Below are positions 44,275-55,654 of a DNA stretch of 64,000 nucleotides, piece after piece. The stretch is taken from NCBI GenBank assembly GCA_028564925.1, contig CM053027.1:244429649-244493648 (forward strand), given 5' to 3'. Numbering within the stretch: position 1 is the stretch's first letter; each line of letters opens with the position of its first letter. The notes under the pieces are model-generated. The model ran no database searches. It was not told the DNA's origin and saw nothing but the letters and a program-made list of their open reading frames with translations. Position numbers and translations under genes: made by a program. This stretch comes from Lithobates sylvaticus. Its lineage: Eukaryota > Chordata > Amphibia > Anura > Ranidae.

Positions 44275-44550
44275 GCCAGAATAGTTAATTAATGGCTGTT
44301 TAAAAACACATCAATTCATGTTTGTTAGAAGCCAATGCAGCAACAAGGACAATTTGTCCAATAGACAAACAAAGGAAGGGAGAAAACAGTGCAGTGTGGT
44401 TTTCTGCCTTCTGCATTTGTCTTCACAGGTGGAGTTCCCTCTCCCTGATTACAGCAGCACTCCTCCTAGTGTGTAGTAGTTGTGTGTCTAGATGTTGGGC
44501 TACTCACTCAGTTCACATTATTTATTGGTTGCTGTATGTATATTTATAAT
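44275..44550. other. No gene seen
   Basis: Sequence between F1 and the hAT-type end at 44551. The open frame 44322-44549 is not recognisable. Confidence 0.5.
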
Positions 44551-45059
44551 TAGACATGTGCAAAAGGAAAAAATTCGTTTCGTTTCGTTTTAATTCGTTA
44601 ATTAATTAATTTCGTTTAGTTCGATTCGTTAAATTTGTTAAATTCGTTTTCGGATTTCGTTTAGTTTTCGACCGATTTTCGAATTCGAAAATATTTTGCG
44701 ACCCGACTTTGGGTCCACGTTTCTCGGGGTTACTTGGTGATAGAAACACCAAATTTGGATATGTTGTAGTGCTAGTTCTACTGTGTTTGCATACCAAATT
44801 GGGGGTTTCTAGCTACAAGTGGCCCCGAGATATGTGGCCCAAAGTCGGGTCGAAAAATGTCATTCTCTGCTGCAGAAAAGTGCTTGACATTTTGCGACCC
44901 GACTTTGGGGCCACGTATCTCGGGGCCACTTATAGCTAGAAACCCCAAATTTGGTATGCAAACACAGTAGAACTAGCACTACAAACTTGGTGTTTCTATC
45001 ACCAAGTAACCCCGAGATACGTGGACCCAAAATCGGGTCACAAAATATTTTCGAATTCG

Positions 45060-45135
45060 GTTGAAATCATTTCAAATGCAGTTGAAATCATTTCAAATCA
45101 TGTTGATAATATTTCAAGCGGATTCGAAAATATTT
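45060..45135. repeat. ~20-bp tandem (GCAGTTGAAATCATTTCAAAT)
   Basis: It is one of four arrays of the same unit (others ~45,780-45,900, ~46,625-46,690 reversed, ~47,900-48,075 reversed). The unit TTTCAAATGCAGTTGAAA is itself close to a palindrome. Confidence 0.8.
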
Positions 45136-45404
45136 TGCGACCCGACTTTGAAAAAAAAAAATGAAATTGATTCTAACAGTCTGCAGAAGATCTGCAAAAA
45201 AAAAAAGTGAAATGGCTGTTAATAGTCTACAGGAGATCTGCTATTAAATTATATTTTTTTTTTATTCTGTTCTAATGTTTTCTATTTGAATTATACATTT
45301 TGGAAGATGGTTATTTACTTATATACATCTGTCACATAAAAAAAAGGATGTGAAATGGCTGTCACGGATGTCGATCGCAAGGCAAGTACATATGCTGTAT
45401 CTCA

Positions 45405-45530
45405 CTGTCCACTTGGCACAACACCTGCCACAAGCGCCAAGACACCTGCCATGAGTGCCACGTGACCGACCACAAGTGCCACGTGACCAAGTTGTGGATT
45501 GTCCACTTGCCATGTCACCTGCCACAAGTT
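45405..45530. repeat. 18-21-bp tandem with CACGTG cores
   Basis: Units such as GAGTGCCACGTGACCGACCA recur, rich in CACGTG E-box-like cores. Reversed copies lie at ~46,215-46,340 and ~47,480-47,605. The open frames over them encode GTCGRSRGTHGRCLG-like repeats by virtue of the unit and are probably not proteins. Confidence 0.75.
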
Positions 45531-48511
45531 ATGGGGTTCCTAGCACCAAGTGACCCCCAGATATGGGGGATATGTCAAGTACTTTTCTACAGCAAAGAAT
45601 TACATTTTGTGACCCAACTTTGGGGCCACGTATCTCGGGGCCACTTATAGCTAGAAACCCCAAATTTAATATGCAAACACAGTAGAACTAGCACTACAAT
45701 CTCTCCAAATTTGGTTTCTATCACCAAGTAACCCCGAGATACGTGGACCCAAAGTCGGGTCGCAAAATATTTTCGAATTCGGTTGAAATAATTTCAAATG
45801 CAGTTGAAAAAATTTCAAATGCAGTTGAAAAAAATTCAAATGCAGTTGAAATCATTTCAAATCATGTTGATACTATTTCAAGCGGATTTGAAAATATTTT
45901 GCAACCCGCCTTTGAAAAAAAAATATGAAATTGATTCTAACAGTCTGCAGAAGATCTGCAAAAAAAAAAGAAGTGAAATGGCTGTTAATAGTCTACAGGA
46001 GATCTGCTATTAAATTATATATTTTTTTTATTCTGTTCTATACTTTTCTATTTGAATTATACATTTTGGAAGATGGTTATTTACTTATATACATCTGTCA
46101 CATACGTGGCCCCAAAGTAGGGTCACAAAATGTAATTCTCTGCTGTAGAATAGTACTTGACATATGCCCCATATCTGGGGGTCACTTGGTGCTAAGAACC
46201 CCATAACTTGTGGCAGGTGACATGGCAAGTGGACAATCCACAACTTGGTCACGTGGCAGGTCACGTGGCACTTGTGGTCGGTCACGTGGCACTCATGGCA
46301 GGTGTCTTGGCACTTGTGGCAGGTGTTGTGGCAAGTGGACAATGACATACAGCATATGTACTTGCCTTGCGATCGACATCCGTGACAGCCATTTCACATC
46401 TTTTTTTTTATGTGACACATGTATATAAGTAAATAACCATCTTCCAAAATTTATAATTCAAATAGAAAAGATTAGAACAGAATAGAAAAAAAAATATATA
46501 ATTTAATAGCAGATCTCCTGTAGACTATTAACAGCCATTTCACTTTTTTTTTTGCAGATCTTCTGCAGACTGTTAGAATCAATTTCATATTTTTTTTTCA
46601 AAGTCGGGTCGCAAAATATTTTCGAATCCGCTTGAAATGTTTTCAACTGTATTTGAAATTTTTTCAACTGCATTTGAAATTATTTCAACCGAATTCGAAA
46701 ATATTTTGCGACCCGACTTTGGGTCCACGTATCTCAGGGTTACTTGGTGATAGAAACCCCAAATTTGGAGAGGTTGTAGTGCTAAGTCTACTGTGTTTGC
46801 ATACCAAATTTGGGGTTTCTAGCTATAAGTGGCCCCGAGATAGTTGGACCCAAAGTGGGGTCACAAAATATTTTCGAATCCGGCTGAAATAGTTTTGAAT
46901 GCGGTTGAAATAATTTCAAATCATGTTGAAATAATTTCAGGTAGAAACATTTCAACCGAATTCGAAAATATTTTGCGACCCAAATTTGGGTCCACGTATC
47001 TCAGGGTTACTTGGTGATAGAAACCCCAAATTTGGAGAGGTTGTAGTGCTAAGTCTACTGTGTTTGCATACCAAATTTGGGGTTTCTAGCTATAAGTGGC
47101 CCCGAGATAGTTGGACCCAAAGTGGGGTCACAAAATATTTTCGAATCCGGTTGAAATAGTTTTGAATGCGGTTGAAATAATTTCAAATCATGTTGAAATA
47201 ATTTCAGGTAGAAACATTTCAACCGAATTCGAAAATATTTTGCGACCCAAATTTGGGTCCACGTATCTCGGGGTTACTTGGTGATAGATACCCCAAATTT
47301 GGAGAGGTTGTAGTGCTAGTTCTACTGTGTTTGCATACCAAATTAGCTATAATTGGCCCCGAGATACGTGGCCCCAAAGTCGGGTCACAAAATGTAATTC
47401 TCTGCTGTAGAAAAAGTACTTGACATATCCCCCATATCTGGGGGTCACTTGGTGCTAGGAACCCCATAACTTGTGGCAGGTGACATGGCAAGTGGACAAT
47501 CCACAACTTGGTCACGTGGCACTTGTGGTCGGTCACGTGGCACTCGTGGCCGGTCATGTGGCAATCGTGGCAGGTGTCTTGGCACTTGTGGCAGGTGTTG
47601 TGGCAAGTGGACAATGACATACAGCATATGTACTTGCCTTGCGATCGACATCCGTGACAGCCATTTCACATCTTTTTTTTTATGTGACAGATGTATATAA
47701 GTAAATAACCATCTTCCAAAATTTATAATTCAAATAGAAAAGATTAGAACAGAATAGAAAAAAATATATAATTTAATAGCAGATCTCCTGTAGACTATTA
47801 ACAGCCATTTCACTTTTTTTTTTTTTGCAGATCTTCTGCAGACTGTTAGAATCAATTTCAGTTTTTTTTTTCAAAGTCGGGTCCCAAAATATTTTCAAAT
47901 CCGCTTGAAATATTATCAACATGATTTGAAATGTTTTCAACATGATTTGAAATGTTTTCAACTGCATTTGAAATGTTTTCAACTGCATTTGACATTTTTT
48001 CAACTGCATTTGAAATTTTTTCAACTGCATTTGAAATGTTTTCAACTGCATTTGACAAAATTTTTTCAACTGCATTTATTATGGTCAATCCAGGGAGAGT
48101 TTGACGCTGCGAGCCAAACACGCTCCAGGTGTAAGGTTTTTTTTTTTCTTTTCTTTTTTTTGTTAAAATACTTTTTATTCATTTTAAATAGTTTACAAAT
48201 AAAAATACTTTTTATTCATTTTAAATAGTTTACAAATAACTACATTACAAAAGACAGTCTAAAAAGAACAATTAATCTGTGTACATGCCGCATAATAATA
48301 AAGACCATAACAAACATATAACACATATAGATAGGTGCAGAGGCGTAGCTTGAAGCTTGTGGGCCCCAATGCAAAAGTTGACATGCCCCCCCCCCCCCAC
48401 TACCACCCACCACTTCCACCGTGCTTGCAGATACACCCACCGCATGCCAAGATACTCAAAGTGTTAAGAGTTTTGAGTTCCCATAGTTCCTCCTTACATC
48501 AGAGCACAGGA

Positions 48512-48893
48512 GAAACAAACAACCACCGCTCCAAGACTCTCCTTCCCAAGCGAATGCTCCTGTGTGGGAGCCCCAGGTGCTGGCTAATAGCACAATGATT
48601 GGAAATCAAAAAAGGAAGAACTCCGGACAGCCGCACACCGAGAAAATAAAATCCAAAAAGTTTATTTAAAAGCAAAAAACACTGCAATCCATACACGGCA
48701 AAAAAGGGGGTACAGAGCTGACACGTTTCGCACCACAACTAGTGCTTACTCATGCGTCAGCTCTGTACCCCCCTTTTTTGCCGTGTATGGATTGCAGTGT
48801 TTTTTGCTTTTAAATAAACTTTTTGGATTTTATTTTCTCTGTGTGCGGCTGTCCGGAGTTCTTCCTTTTTTGATTTCCAATCAGAGCACAGGA
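48512..48893. mobile_element. Foldback element F3, 14-bp target duplication
   Basis: ATCAGAGCACAGGA at 48498-48511 and 48880-48893 is an exact 14-bp direct repeat. Within it, TTGGAAATCAAAAAAGGAAG ... GGGGGTACAGAGCTGAC (48,600-48,725) is mirrored almost perfectly by GTCAGCTCTGTACCCCCC ... CTTCCTTTTTTGATTTCCAA (48,757-48,880). A ~40-nt centre carries an ATGA-stem-GAAAC hairpin. An 85-bp unpaired stretch lies at the left. Confidence 0.82.
48718..48765 (-). ncRNA. ATGA-stem-GAAAC hairpin in the centre of F3
   Basis: The minus strand reads GAGCTGACGC, ATGAGTAA, GCAC...GTGC, GAAACG, TGTCAGCTC. An outer 9-bp stem (GAGCTGACG/TGTCAGCTC) and an inner GCAC/GTGC stem frame ATGA and GAAAC. It is hammerhead-like in layout but has no intact CUGAUGA core. 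Confidence 0.45.
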
Positions 48894-50489
48894 ATCACCA
48901 CTTAAGAATCAGAGGACAGGGACCCCTAGCAGGACACTTGGCAGAGCTCCTTTCCCATCCCAGCACTGTATACAGCTCCTCCCCCCACACTACACAGGGC
49001 TGGAATCACATTCCTTTACACACAGTCTGTCAGCCTTCACAGGGTGTATCTGGCTTTTATGTTGCCGTTCTGACCTGTGAAATTCTCTGGTCGGAACAGC
49101 AATGTAGTTGCAGTAGGCAGATACACACTGTGAAGATCGTAGCTGACTGGCTATGTTGTAAAGTAATGTGATTTCAGCCCTGTGGAGGAGGAGCAGTATA
49201 GAGTGCCGTAATGGGAAAGGAGATCAGCAGCCGGACATAGCATTCAGGGCTGAGGGGGTGGTCAGGGAGCTTTGGGGGGGGGGGGTGCAACTTAGATCTG
49301 GGGGGGGGGGGCAAAGCCATGTGACACAAAATCTGGAGCCTGAAGCCCCTTAGGGCCCCTTTAGGAGGTGTTAAGGGATTTGTTTTAGCAATTTCTGAAG
49401 GTTTCTTTGTCAGTGTTGGCAGGTGTTGGGGGAAGGTCACCTCCCAGAGGTGTGTCTTTTTCCCAGGGAAGTGGGGTAAGCAGACATCTCCAGGTGGGGG
49501 GTACAAAGAATCCCAGCTGGTGACTAGGAGACACTGAGCAGTGTCTTACCTTACCAGTAACATCTGTCCCATCGTGGCTACAGGACGACACTCTTCTCCT
49601 CTTAACTCGCTGAGCTTGGTTACCATTCCATGTTGCCAGCACACAGCACAGACACTTCCCCATCCTGGGCTGTTCTCACCCCATGCTCCTCTCCATTCAG
49701 TAAAAGGCTCACAGCTTCTCCCCAGGCAATGAGAAGAGAGGGGTGTGGATTGTGGAAGGCAAAGTGGAAGCCCAGTATTGGAGCGTGGCTGTTGGGCCCT
49801 AGGGCATATTGGAACTGGACTTTGTGGAGGATATGACAATATGACAGGGAGGCTGCAGGGGCCCCCTGGAGCTAGGGGTGGGGGTTGTGATTGTGACCTC
49901 TGCAACCCCTTATGCTACGCCCATGGATAGGTGTTTTCTTAAAACCCTTTGCATTTGTCATAGTAGCCGTAATCATTCCCTAATACAGTGGATATGGACA
50001 ACAGAAGAGGGGTGGTCTCCCCCAATATGATTCAACCATTCTTCTAGTGTTTACCAGGTCCTTACCCCTATATCTCGCCTCTCTTGTCCTCACCCCCTTC
50101 CCACTCTCCCACCTCCATCATCTCCCGCCCACCCCAACTTCATGTGTAATAACGAGGAAAAAAAATCAATCCAATAGTGATATTGGGGCAGAAAAAAAAA
50201 CAGAATAACCTTTGTCCTTCTCCCTAATCCCACCCTTCCATATCCCCTTTGCTGTTCCTTACTTTATATTCACATCCTAACATTCCGTGCACACTCCCTC
50301 CCTCCCTAATACCCATTCAGGCCCATAATAGGCATTCTATTGACCATGAATAAATAAACCTCCACACCATATTACTGTGAATGCATAGTTATTAAGCTAA
50401 AATTGCACTAATGTATGAAAAATAAAAAATAATGTGGGATAAACACAAACAAATATAGTAAAGGAGAAGCCACGCTGATAAAGTCCCAA

Positions 50490-52900
50490 ATAATGCTAGT
50501 CGATCCTTGATTGCATATCATGACAATATGTATCCATGATCGGAATGATAAGGTAGATCTTATTCACAATGCCACCACAGTGATTCACGTCAAAAAGTGT
50601 GCTGCCACCTTAAAAAAATCCTGCTTACCAGATAGCAAGCAAAAAATGCATGTGGCTATAGCCCAGCCAAAGCCTTTACTTGCACCAAAGATCCTATGGA
50701 CAATTAACAGGGTGGATGGCTGCAATGTCTCTCTCACACTGACAACACTGTAAAGTCCATCTCATTCTAAACAGAAGATGATTATAGGCACATAAGTAGT
50801 GTGTCATCCAGATCATGTCAGAGATCCGTGGGGCAGCTGAATGGAGAGAGTGCAGGAGAAAGCTGTAGGCAGAAAGTCTCTGTGTGGGAGGCTGCTCCGA
50901 ATGCGTGCATGGATCCAGCCTCCCACACAGAGACTTCCTGCCTATAGCAAAAATATACTCCCTGCCACCCACATGCCCAGCATCTAAATTCCAGCTTGTC
51001 CAAATTGCTGACTTTACAACTCTTGCCTTTAAGCCTGGTAGATTATCCCCCCTTACGTGAATTTGCAGAATGTGCTGTACCACAATGGTAGGTTCCCAGT
51101 CACTATTTCTTTGCATGTAAGGCCATTCCAGCTCTGCACCATCATATGGAAGTCAATGTCGTGGCATTGTTGGGCAAGGCAGTCAGCATAAAGTTCCCCC
51201 TTACTGCTGACACGTGGTCCAGCAAGCATTGCCAGGGATGATCTATTTCTTTCACAGCACACTGGGTAAATCTGCTTGCAACTAAGAGGGATGCAGGATG
51301 GACTCAGTGCTGGAACTTGTTTTGCTGGCCATGTTTCCATACAGATGGTGGTGATGATGTGAGATCTGTTAGCTCCACCCACTTCTCATCCTCTTCCTCC
51401 ATGCCTTCCTCTGCTAAATTTTCCTATGAACCACCAGTACCCCCTAAGCATTCAAGGGGCTATTTAATGAGTAAGGCTAAAAGATGCAATGCAGTGCTTC
51501 AGCTGTCTAGGGAACCAGAGCAGAGATTCTTTCAGCTCTTCAGGGGCAGGCTCAGAGGTGGTTCATGCCTCGAAAGCTTGAGCCAGAAATAGTGTTATGC
51601 GATAATGGCACTAACCTTCTGTCTGTCCTTAGACACGGAATGTTGACACAAGTGCCATGCCTGGCAAATGTCCTCAATTTGGTGGTTCAGCATTTCCTAA
51701 ACAAGTACCCAGGTTTGCAAGATCTCCTAAGGCAGGCCAGAAGAGTCTGTAGCCATTTATGGTGTTTGGTTGGCTAAAATTCTGCAGGAGTTCCACCTGT
51801 TCATAAACCACCTGATTTGTGACATGCCCACCAGGTGTAAATCGACTTTGGCAATGCTACAGCGGCTGCATACACAGCAGAGGGCTATCAACAAATACCT
51901 GTGTGAGTTTGGAACAAGGACAGGCTTAGGGCTCCTCTGCTTTTTTTTCTCCATGCCAGTGGCTGCTGATAAAGGATACATGCACTATACTGTCACCATT
52001 TGAGGAGGCAACAAGGATTGTGAGCTATGACAAAGCATGCATCAAAGACACTATCACTCTTGTGTTCTTGCTGGAGCATACGCTGCATGGCATTATGGCA
52101 AGGGCACTCGAGGCAGTGCAGAGGGAGGAAGAGGAGGACTTCCTTTCCTCTCAACGCCCGCTTTATGCAGATACCATTCTTGCAATGCCACAGAACACAC
52201 AAGATGGGAGGGAGGAGGATTCTTTTAGTTTTGGAGGCATTGAAGAAGAGAAAGACATATGTCAAACATTAAGAGATGGTTTTCTGTCCCCAGAAACATT
52301 GGGAGTAGTATGTGGCTGGGAGGAGGCAGTCCCAGATAGTGTAATCTTCAGTGACCCCTAGGGAGTCTGCTTCTCATGCTTTCGCAAACTTGAAGTGCAT
52401 GGGCTCCCTTATTATTCAAAGCCTGTGAAAGGACATGAGAATTTTTGGCATCAATGAGAAAATGGCTGCGTAAGTGATTAATTAAAAAAAAAAAAATGTT
52501 CTCGGCATCCAGGACTGTCAGCTTCTGCATTACCATTGGCTGTGTCTACATCATATGGTGGAAGATGATCCACTGGGTTACTGGGTCATGAGAATAGACC
52601 ACTGGCCAGAACTTGCCCAGTATGCAATTGAGCTGCTGAACTGCCCTTCCGAACAGGCATTCAGTTCTGCTGGAGGTTTTGTGACAGAAACAAGAGCGCA
52701 TCTGTACACAGACTCCGCTGACCAGCTGACATTTGTCAAAACAAATCAGTCCTGGATTAGCAGCAGCTATCAATCCCCTGGTGCCAGTGTCGCTGATTGA
52801 ATGTTTTTGTGATCTGGATTCTCTGCAAGACTGTCTAGCTTTGTGGGTGTTGATTTTATCTTGAAGTAATTTTTTGGTATAGGTTTCATGGGCACAATTA
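50490..52900 (+). pseudogene. Decayed hAT transposase gene
   Basis: Plus-strand parts in order: a weak BED-finger remnant (~50,520-50,640, ATTVIHVKKCAAT); a core at ~51,080-51,310 readable across frames (RPFQLCTIIWKS; LTADTWSSKHCQG; FTAHWVNLLATK); a middle region IVLCDNGTNLLSVL ... ARRVCSHLW (51,565-51,775); LQEFHLFINHL ... STLAMLQRLHTQQRAI; DKACIKDTITLVFLLEHTLHG (~52,030); and the C-terminal dimerisation domain DDPLGYWVMRIDHWPELAQY ... NCPSEQAFSSAGGFV ... LTFVKTNQSW (52,560-52,770). Many frameshifts and stops. It is related to the left-edge element. No terminal repeats were identified. Confidence 0.85.
50862..50943. repeat. Hairpin with 27-bp stem inside the hAT relic
   Basis: AGGCAGAAAGTCTCTGTGTG + GGAGGCT pairs with AGCCTCCCACACAGAGACTT + CCTGCCT across a ~28-nt loop, with one or two mismatches. 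It lies between the BED remnant and the core. Confidence 0.85.
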
Positions 52901-53170
52901 ACACCCAAGGACCAATTTTTCCACACCTGTTTTTTTAAAGCAAGGCCAACTCTTGCTTTCATAAAGAGTAGGGTTACAGTGTGAAGTCACCACCAACACG
53001 CAAAGCCCAATTTTTCAGCACCTATTTGACGGGTGCATATACTTAGATTTTTTTACAGAAAAGCCAAATCTTGCTTTCATCAAGAGTACCTCTAGCCATT
53101 TGCTGTTCTCTCTCAGGTGGTGTGTTCTCGGAGCATTCCGCTGGGCAATTTTTTCTTCCTTTCATTGGTC
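52901..53170. other. Probable hAT 3' flank, no gene
   Basis: Two similar blocks (AAAGCAAGGCCAACTCTTGC at ~52,938 and AAAAGCCAAATCTTGCTTTC at ~53,061) suggest a short duplicated unit in the 3' UTR of the decayed hAT. Confidence 0.45.
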
Positions 53171-53179
53171 TGTAGATCA

Positions 53180-53700
53180 GTGGCTATGTGGAAAACAAGT
53201 GCAGCGCTACTAAAATATAATATAAGTGCAACAAAAGTAATCACAAAACAATATACCATACAGTAACACATAACGATATAAGTGATATAATACAATGTGA
53301 AAATAAAGTGACTGGTTTAAGCTGAGTCAAATTATCAAAAGTCCAAAGAAATATATAATATCCAGGAAATATAAGTGCAATCCAAAGATGAGTGGCTGTA
53401 AAACAAATATGTCCAAGTGTTTCCAATCCAGCTAGTGACAAAAGTGAACCCCAATGACAGCACAAAATGCTTATCAGAAAGCAATTACGCAAACAAGCAT
53501 ACACTTGGTGGGTCAAACAGGCTTAGTAATGTAATTCCAGGGGTCCCAGGTTAATGGATGCAGATCAAATCTTTCCAGAGATTGTTCTCAGATAGTGGGA
53601 TCAGAGTATGACAAAGTCAAACTCACCATACAAGCCAAAAGTGAAAAGAGAAGGAGGAACATAATTCCATTAATTAATCATCACAGCGATCACAGTGTAC
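53180..53700. mobile_element. Possible PLE-type terminal sequence
   Basis: A-rich sequence beginning GAAAACAAGTGCAGCGCTAC with AAGTGATATAATACAATGTG words, similar in style to the ends of F2 and F4 (GTGAAATAATACTGCGCTA; AAACTGCGCTGGACC). Similarity in style only; no arms or motif. Confidence 0.3.
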
Positions 53701-54690
53701 TGTTTACAGTGCTGATCCCTTCCCCTTCCAGGGTAAGGTAAGTGACAGAGCACTTATGAATGGGGACAGATTAATTAATTCTGTTCACCGACACAGATAT
53801 CCTTTTTAATAATCCTTTTATGTCCTCTCCTGCCAGTACTAGCTCCATGCTGTCTAAATTTGATCTGTATATTAACCCTTTCACCTTCCTTGTCCTGCAA
53901 ATTTGAAGATTAACCTCTTCATCTCCATTTTGCTACTGTATGTGACCAGTACAGAACTCCTTTACTTCCTCCTTCCTCTGTGTGTGACCTTTAGATACAT
54001 TAATGTATCTAGTGCACCATTCTCAAACTAAGTGTTTAATCCGGCCTGGTAGTGAAGTGGTTAAAGAGAATTTTCATTGAAAATATTTCTTATAAAATTA
54101 TTTATTTCCTTCCTCTAGAATAATAAGAATGTGTTATCCTACGAATCTTTGAATATGACCCCATTACTAGTCATAAGTGCCAGTGCAATTGAGATATTCA
54201 GAAAATATTATATTGCTTTCTACATTTTCTACCCTTGCTTTTGTATGACTGATAAAGGCTTGTGACTCATTATCACCACACTACTTTTCGAAACAGCACT
54301 GGTGACAACAGTTTATGCAGATTAAATGTCAATTGGCTATTACTTTTTCTAAAGATGTAGAGAAATTCATTGGAGGATGGTGGTGGCGACAAATATCACC
54401 CACATTAACAGCTGGCTGCAACTGCAAGTTAAATTTAAGATACAGTGCTGTAATCAACTGTGATAATGAAAGAAACATGCAAGAGTTTCTTGTAGAGCTG
54501 ATTAGCAATCGAGAGATAATAGTAATTTTAATTAATTAGTTAAGTAAGTATATGTTAAAACTAAAATGTTCTTCTAATGGTGCAGGTTGGTAAGCTTCAA
54601 AATTCCAGCATTAATTTCACATAAGTATATACATTTACATGTATGCAGTATAGAATTTATAAATAACAACCGTTATTGTGTAATCAGCCT
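53701..54690. other. No gene seen
   Basis: AT-rich sequence. GTGAAGTGGTTAA at ~54,052-54,064 looks like the right end of a TTAA-type MITE (compare 61,260-61,271), but I cannot place a left end. The frame at 54315-54539 is unrecognised. Confidence 0.4.
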
Positions 54691-54893
54691 TACATAGGGC
54701 TGGATTATGGTAGTTGACTTATGCGGTTCACTTAATTTCAAATTAATATTCGGACAAATTTTTCGTTATTCAGAGATTCGGATATATCAGAATACCCAAA
54801 TTAAAATATAAACACATTTTACCAAATGCTCTAAATAACTTAACGAAATTTGTAAAAAAAAAATTGTCATGCACATTTCTAGTTCTAGGTAAT
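54691..54893. mobile_element. Fragment of a hAT-type element (right end)
   Basis: It contains ATTCGGACAAATTTTTCG words and ends GTCATGCACATTTCTAG, a diverged version of the GTGCACATGTCTA end at 55550. No left end is visible. Confidence 0.45.
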
Positions 54894-54955
54894 AATGGGG
54901 TAGTATCTTTATAGAATTAAAAATAAAATATGTCCTAATCTATTTGTATAGCTAC

Positions 54956-55550
54956 TAGACATGTGCATTTGTTTTCGTCCGAATGCATTTTCGTCCGAAT
55001 TTCAGGTATTTTTGTTATCGTTTTAACAAATGATAACGAAAGTGCAGAATCCGAAAAACGAAAGATCCGACATAAACAAATGCTTTATTTTCGTTGTGAC
55101 AACAGTTCGATATAGATAGGAGATTCAATGCTGACAATAACAATCTGTGTCCATTGAACCTGTGGTCGAATGTGCCTAATCTTAACTCTATTAGTCCAAG
55201 ATTATTCTACATAGAGAGAAAAGATTCGACGTAGAAAGGAAAGATTCGACGTAGAGAGGAAAGATTCGACGTAGAGAGGAAAGATTGCTGCTGGAATTGG
55301 GTGGAATTGCAGCTAAACTATACAGAGTCATACAGTTTAGCTGCTCCATCGAATCTTCTTTGAACTTTCGACAGACACCATAAGCCTTCAATGACAGATT
55401 CGACCTTAATTCATTTGGATTTTCAGACGAATGCAATTTTTAACGAAAAACGAAATACATAAAAACGAATTTTGGGAGTAACTAAATAAATTTATTTTTC
55501 GGGACGAAAACGAAAATCCAAAACGAAATATTTCAGTGTGCACATGTCTA
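54956..55550. mobile_element. hAT-type MITE with exact 8-bp duplication
   Basis: The ends TAGACATGTGCA and TGCACATGTCTA are bounded by ATAGCTAC (54948-54955, 55551-55558). TTCG/CGAA-rich subterminal regions match the left end of the 44.5-kb mosaic. The centre has a ~19-20-bp tandem (GATTCGACGTAGAGAGGAAA, about four copies, 55,205-55,290). Non-coding. Confidence 0.95.
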
Positions 55551-55654
55551 ATAGCTACCAGGGGAGGAGGACCCACTGCATGGGGTGCTTCTGCAGCACA
55601 AATCGGGTACAAAGCACTGCATATGGGGTTCGTTTAGAGGGGTATAGTTAAACC

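Larger units (their letters stand above)
44551..48080. mobile_element. Modular direct/inverted repeat mosaic with a hAT-type left end
   Basis: The left end TAGACATGTGCA followed by TTCGTTTCG words matches the end of the hAT element at 54956. Inside, four module types recur in both orientations. (a) ~250 bp: ATTTTGCGACCCGACTTTGG ... TACTTGGTGATAGAAAC ... ACTGTGTTTGCATACCAAATT. (b) A ~20-bp tandem, TTCAAATGCAGTTGAAATCA. (c) AGTCTGCAGAAGATCTGCAA ... AGGAGATCTGCTATTAAATT. (d) A GTGCCACGTGACC-type tandem. Modules c and d run plus at ~45,150-45,560 (c again at ~45,925) and minus at ~46,200-46,600 and ~47,470-47,880. No matching right end is visible. There is no transposase and no convincing coding. 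Confidence 0.6.
48338..49925. mobile_element. Non-autonomous hAT element with exact 8-bp duplication
   Basis: The ends are CAGAGGCGTAGC and GCTACGCCCATG. GATAGGTG flanks both sides (48330-48337, 49926-49933). The 1,588-bp interior holds poly-C/poly-G tracts (48,388; 49,268; 49,300) and a nested foldback (48512-48893). No transposase is recognisable. Confidence 0.92.
48140..50460 (-). mobile_element. Retroelement 3' end on the minus strand, split by a hAT element
   Basis: On the minus strand 50,460 to 49,934 continues at 48,337 to ~48,140 when the hAT element is set aside, and ends with AATAAA and a T/C-interrupted A-tail (48,137-48,160). The last 37 bp (AAAATACTTTTTATTCATTT in plus sense) is repeated twice (48,165-48,238). 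It is probably a LINE 3' UTR by its tail; no coding remains. Confidence 0.5.

Noticed and set aside
45319-47700. Cys/Arg-rich frames (RGTCGRSRGTHGRCLG) as metallothionein-like or protamine-like genes
   Set aside because: They follow directly from the CACGTG-bearing tandem units, have no stable start and recur in inverted copies.
48165-48238. 37-bp double repeat as a regulatory tandem
   Set aside because: It sits at the end of a reversed retroelement tail, and slippage is a simpler explanation.
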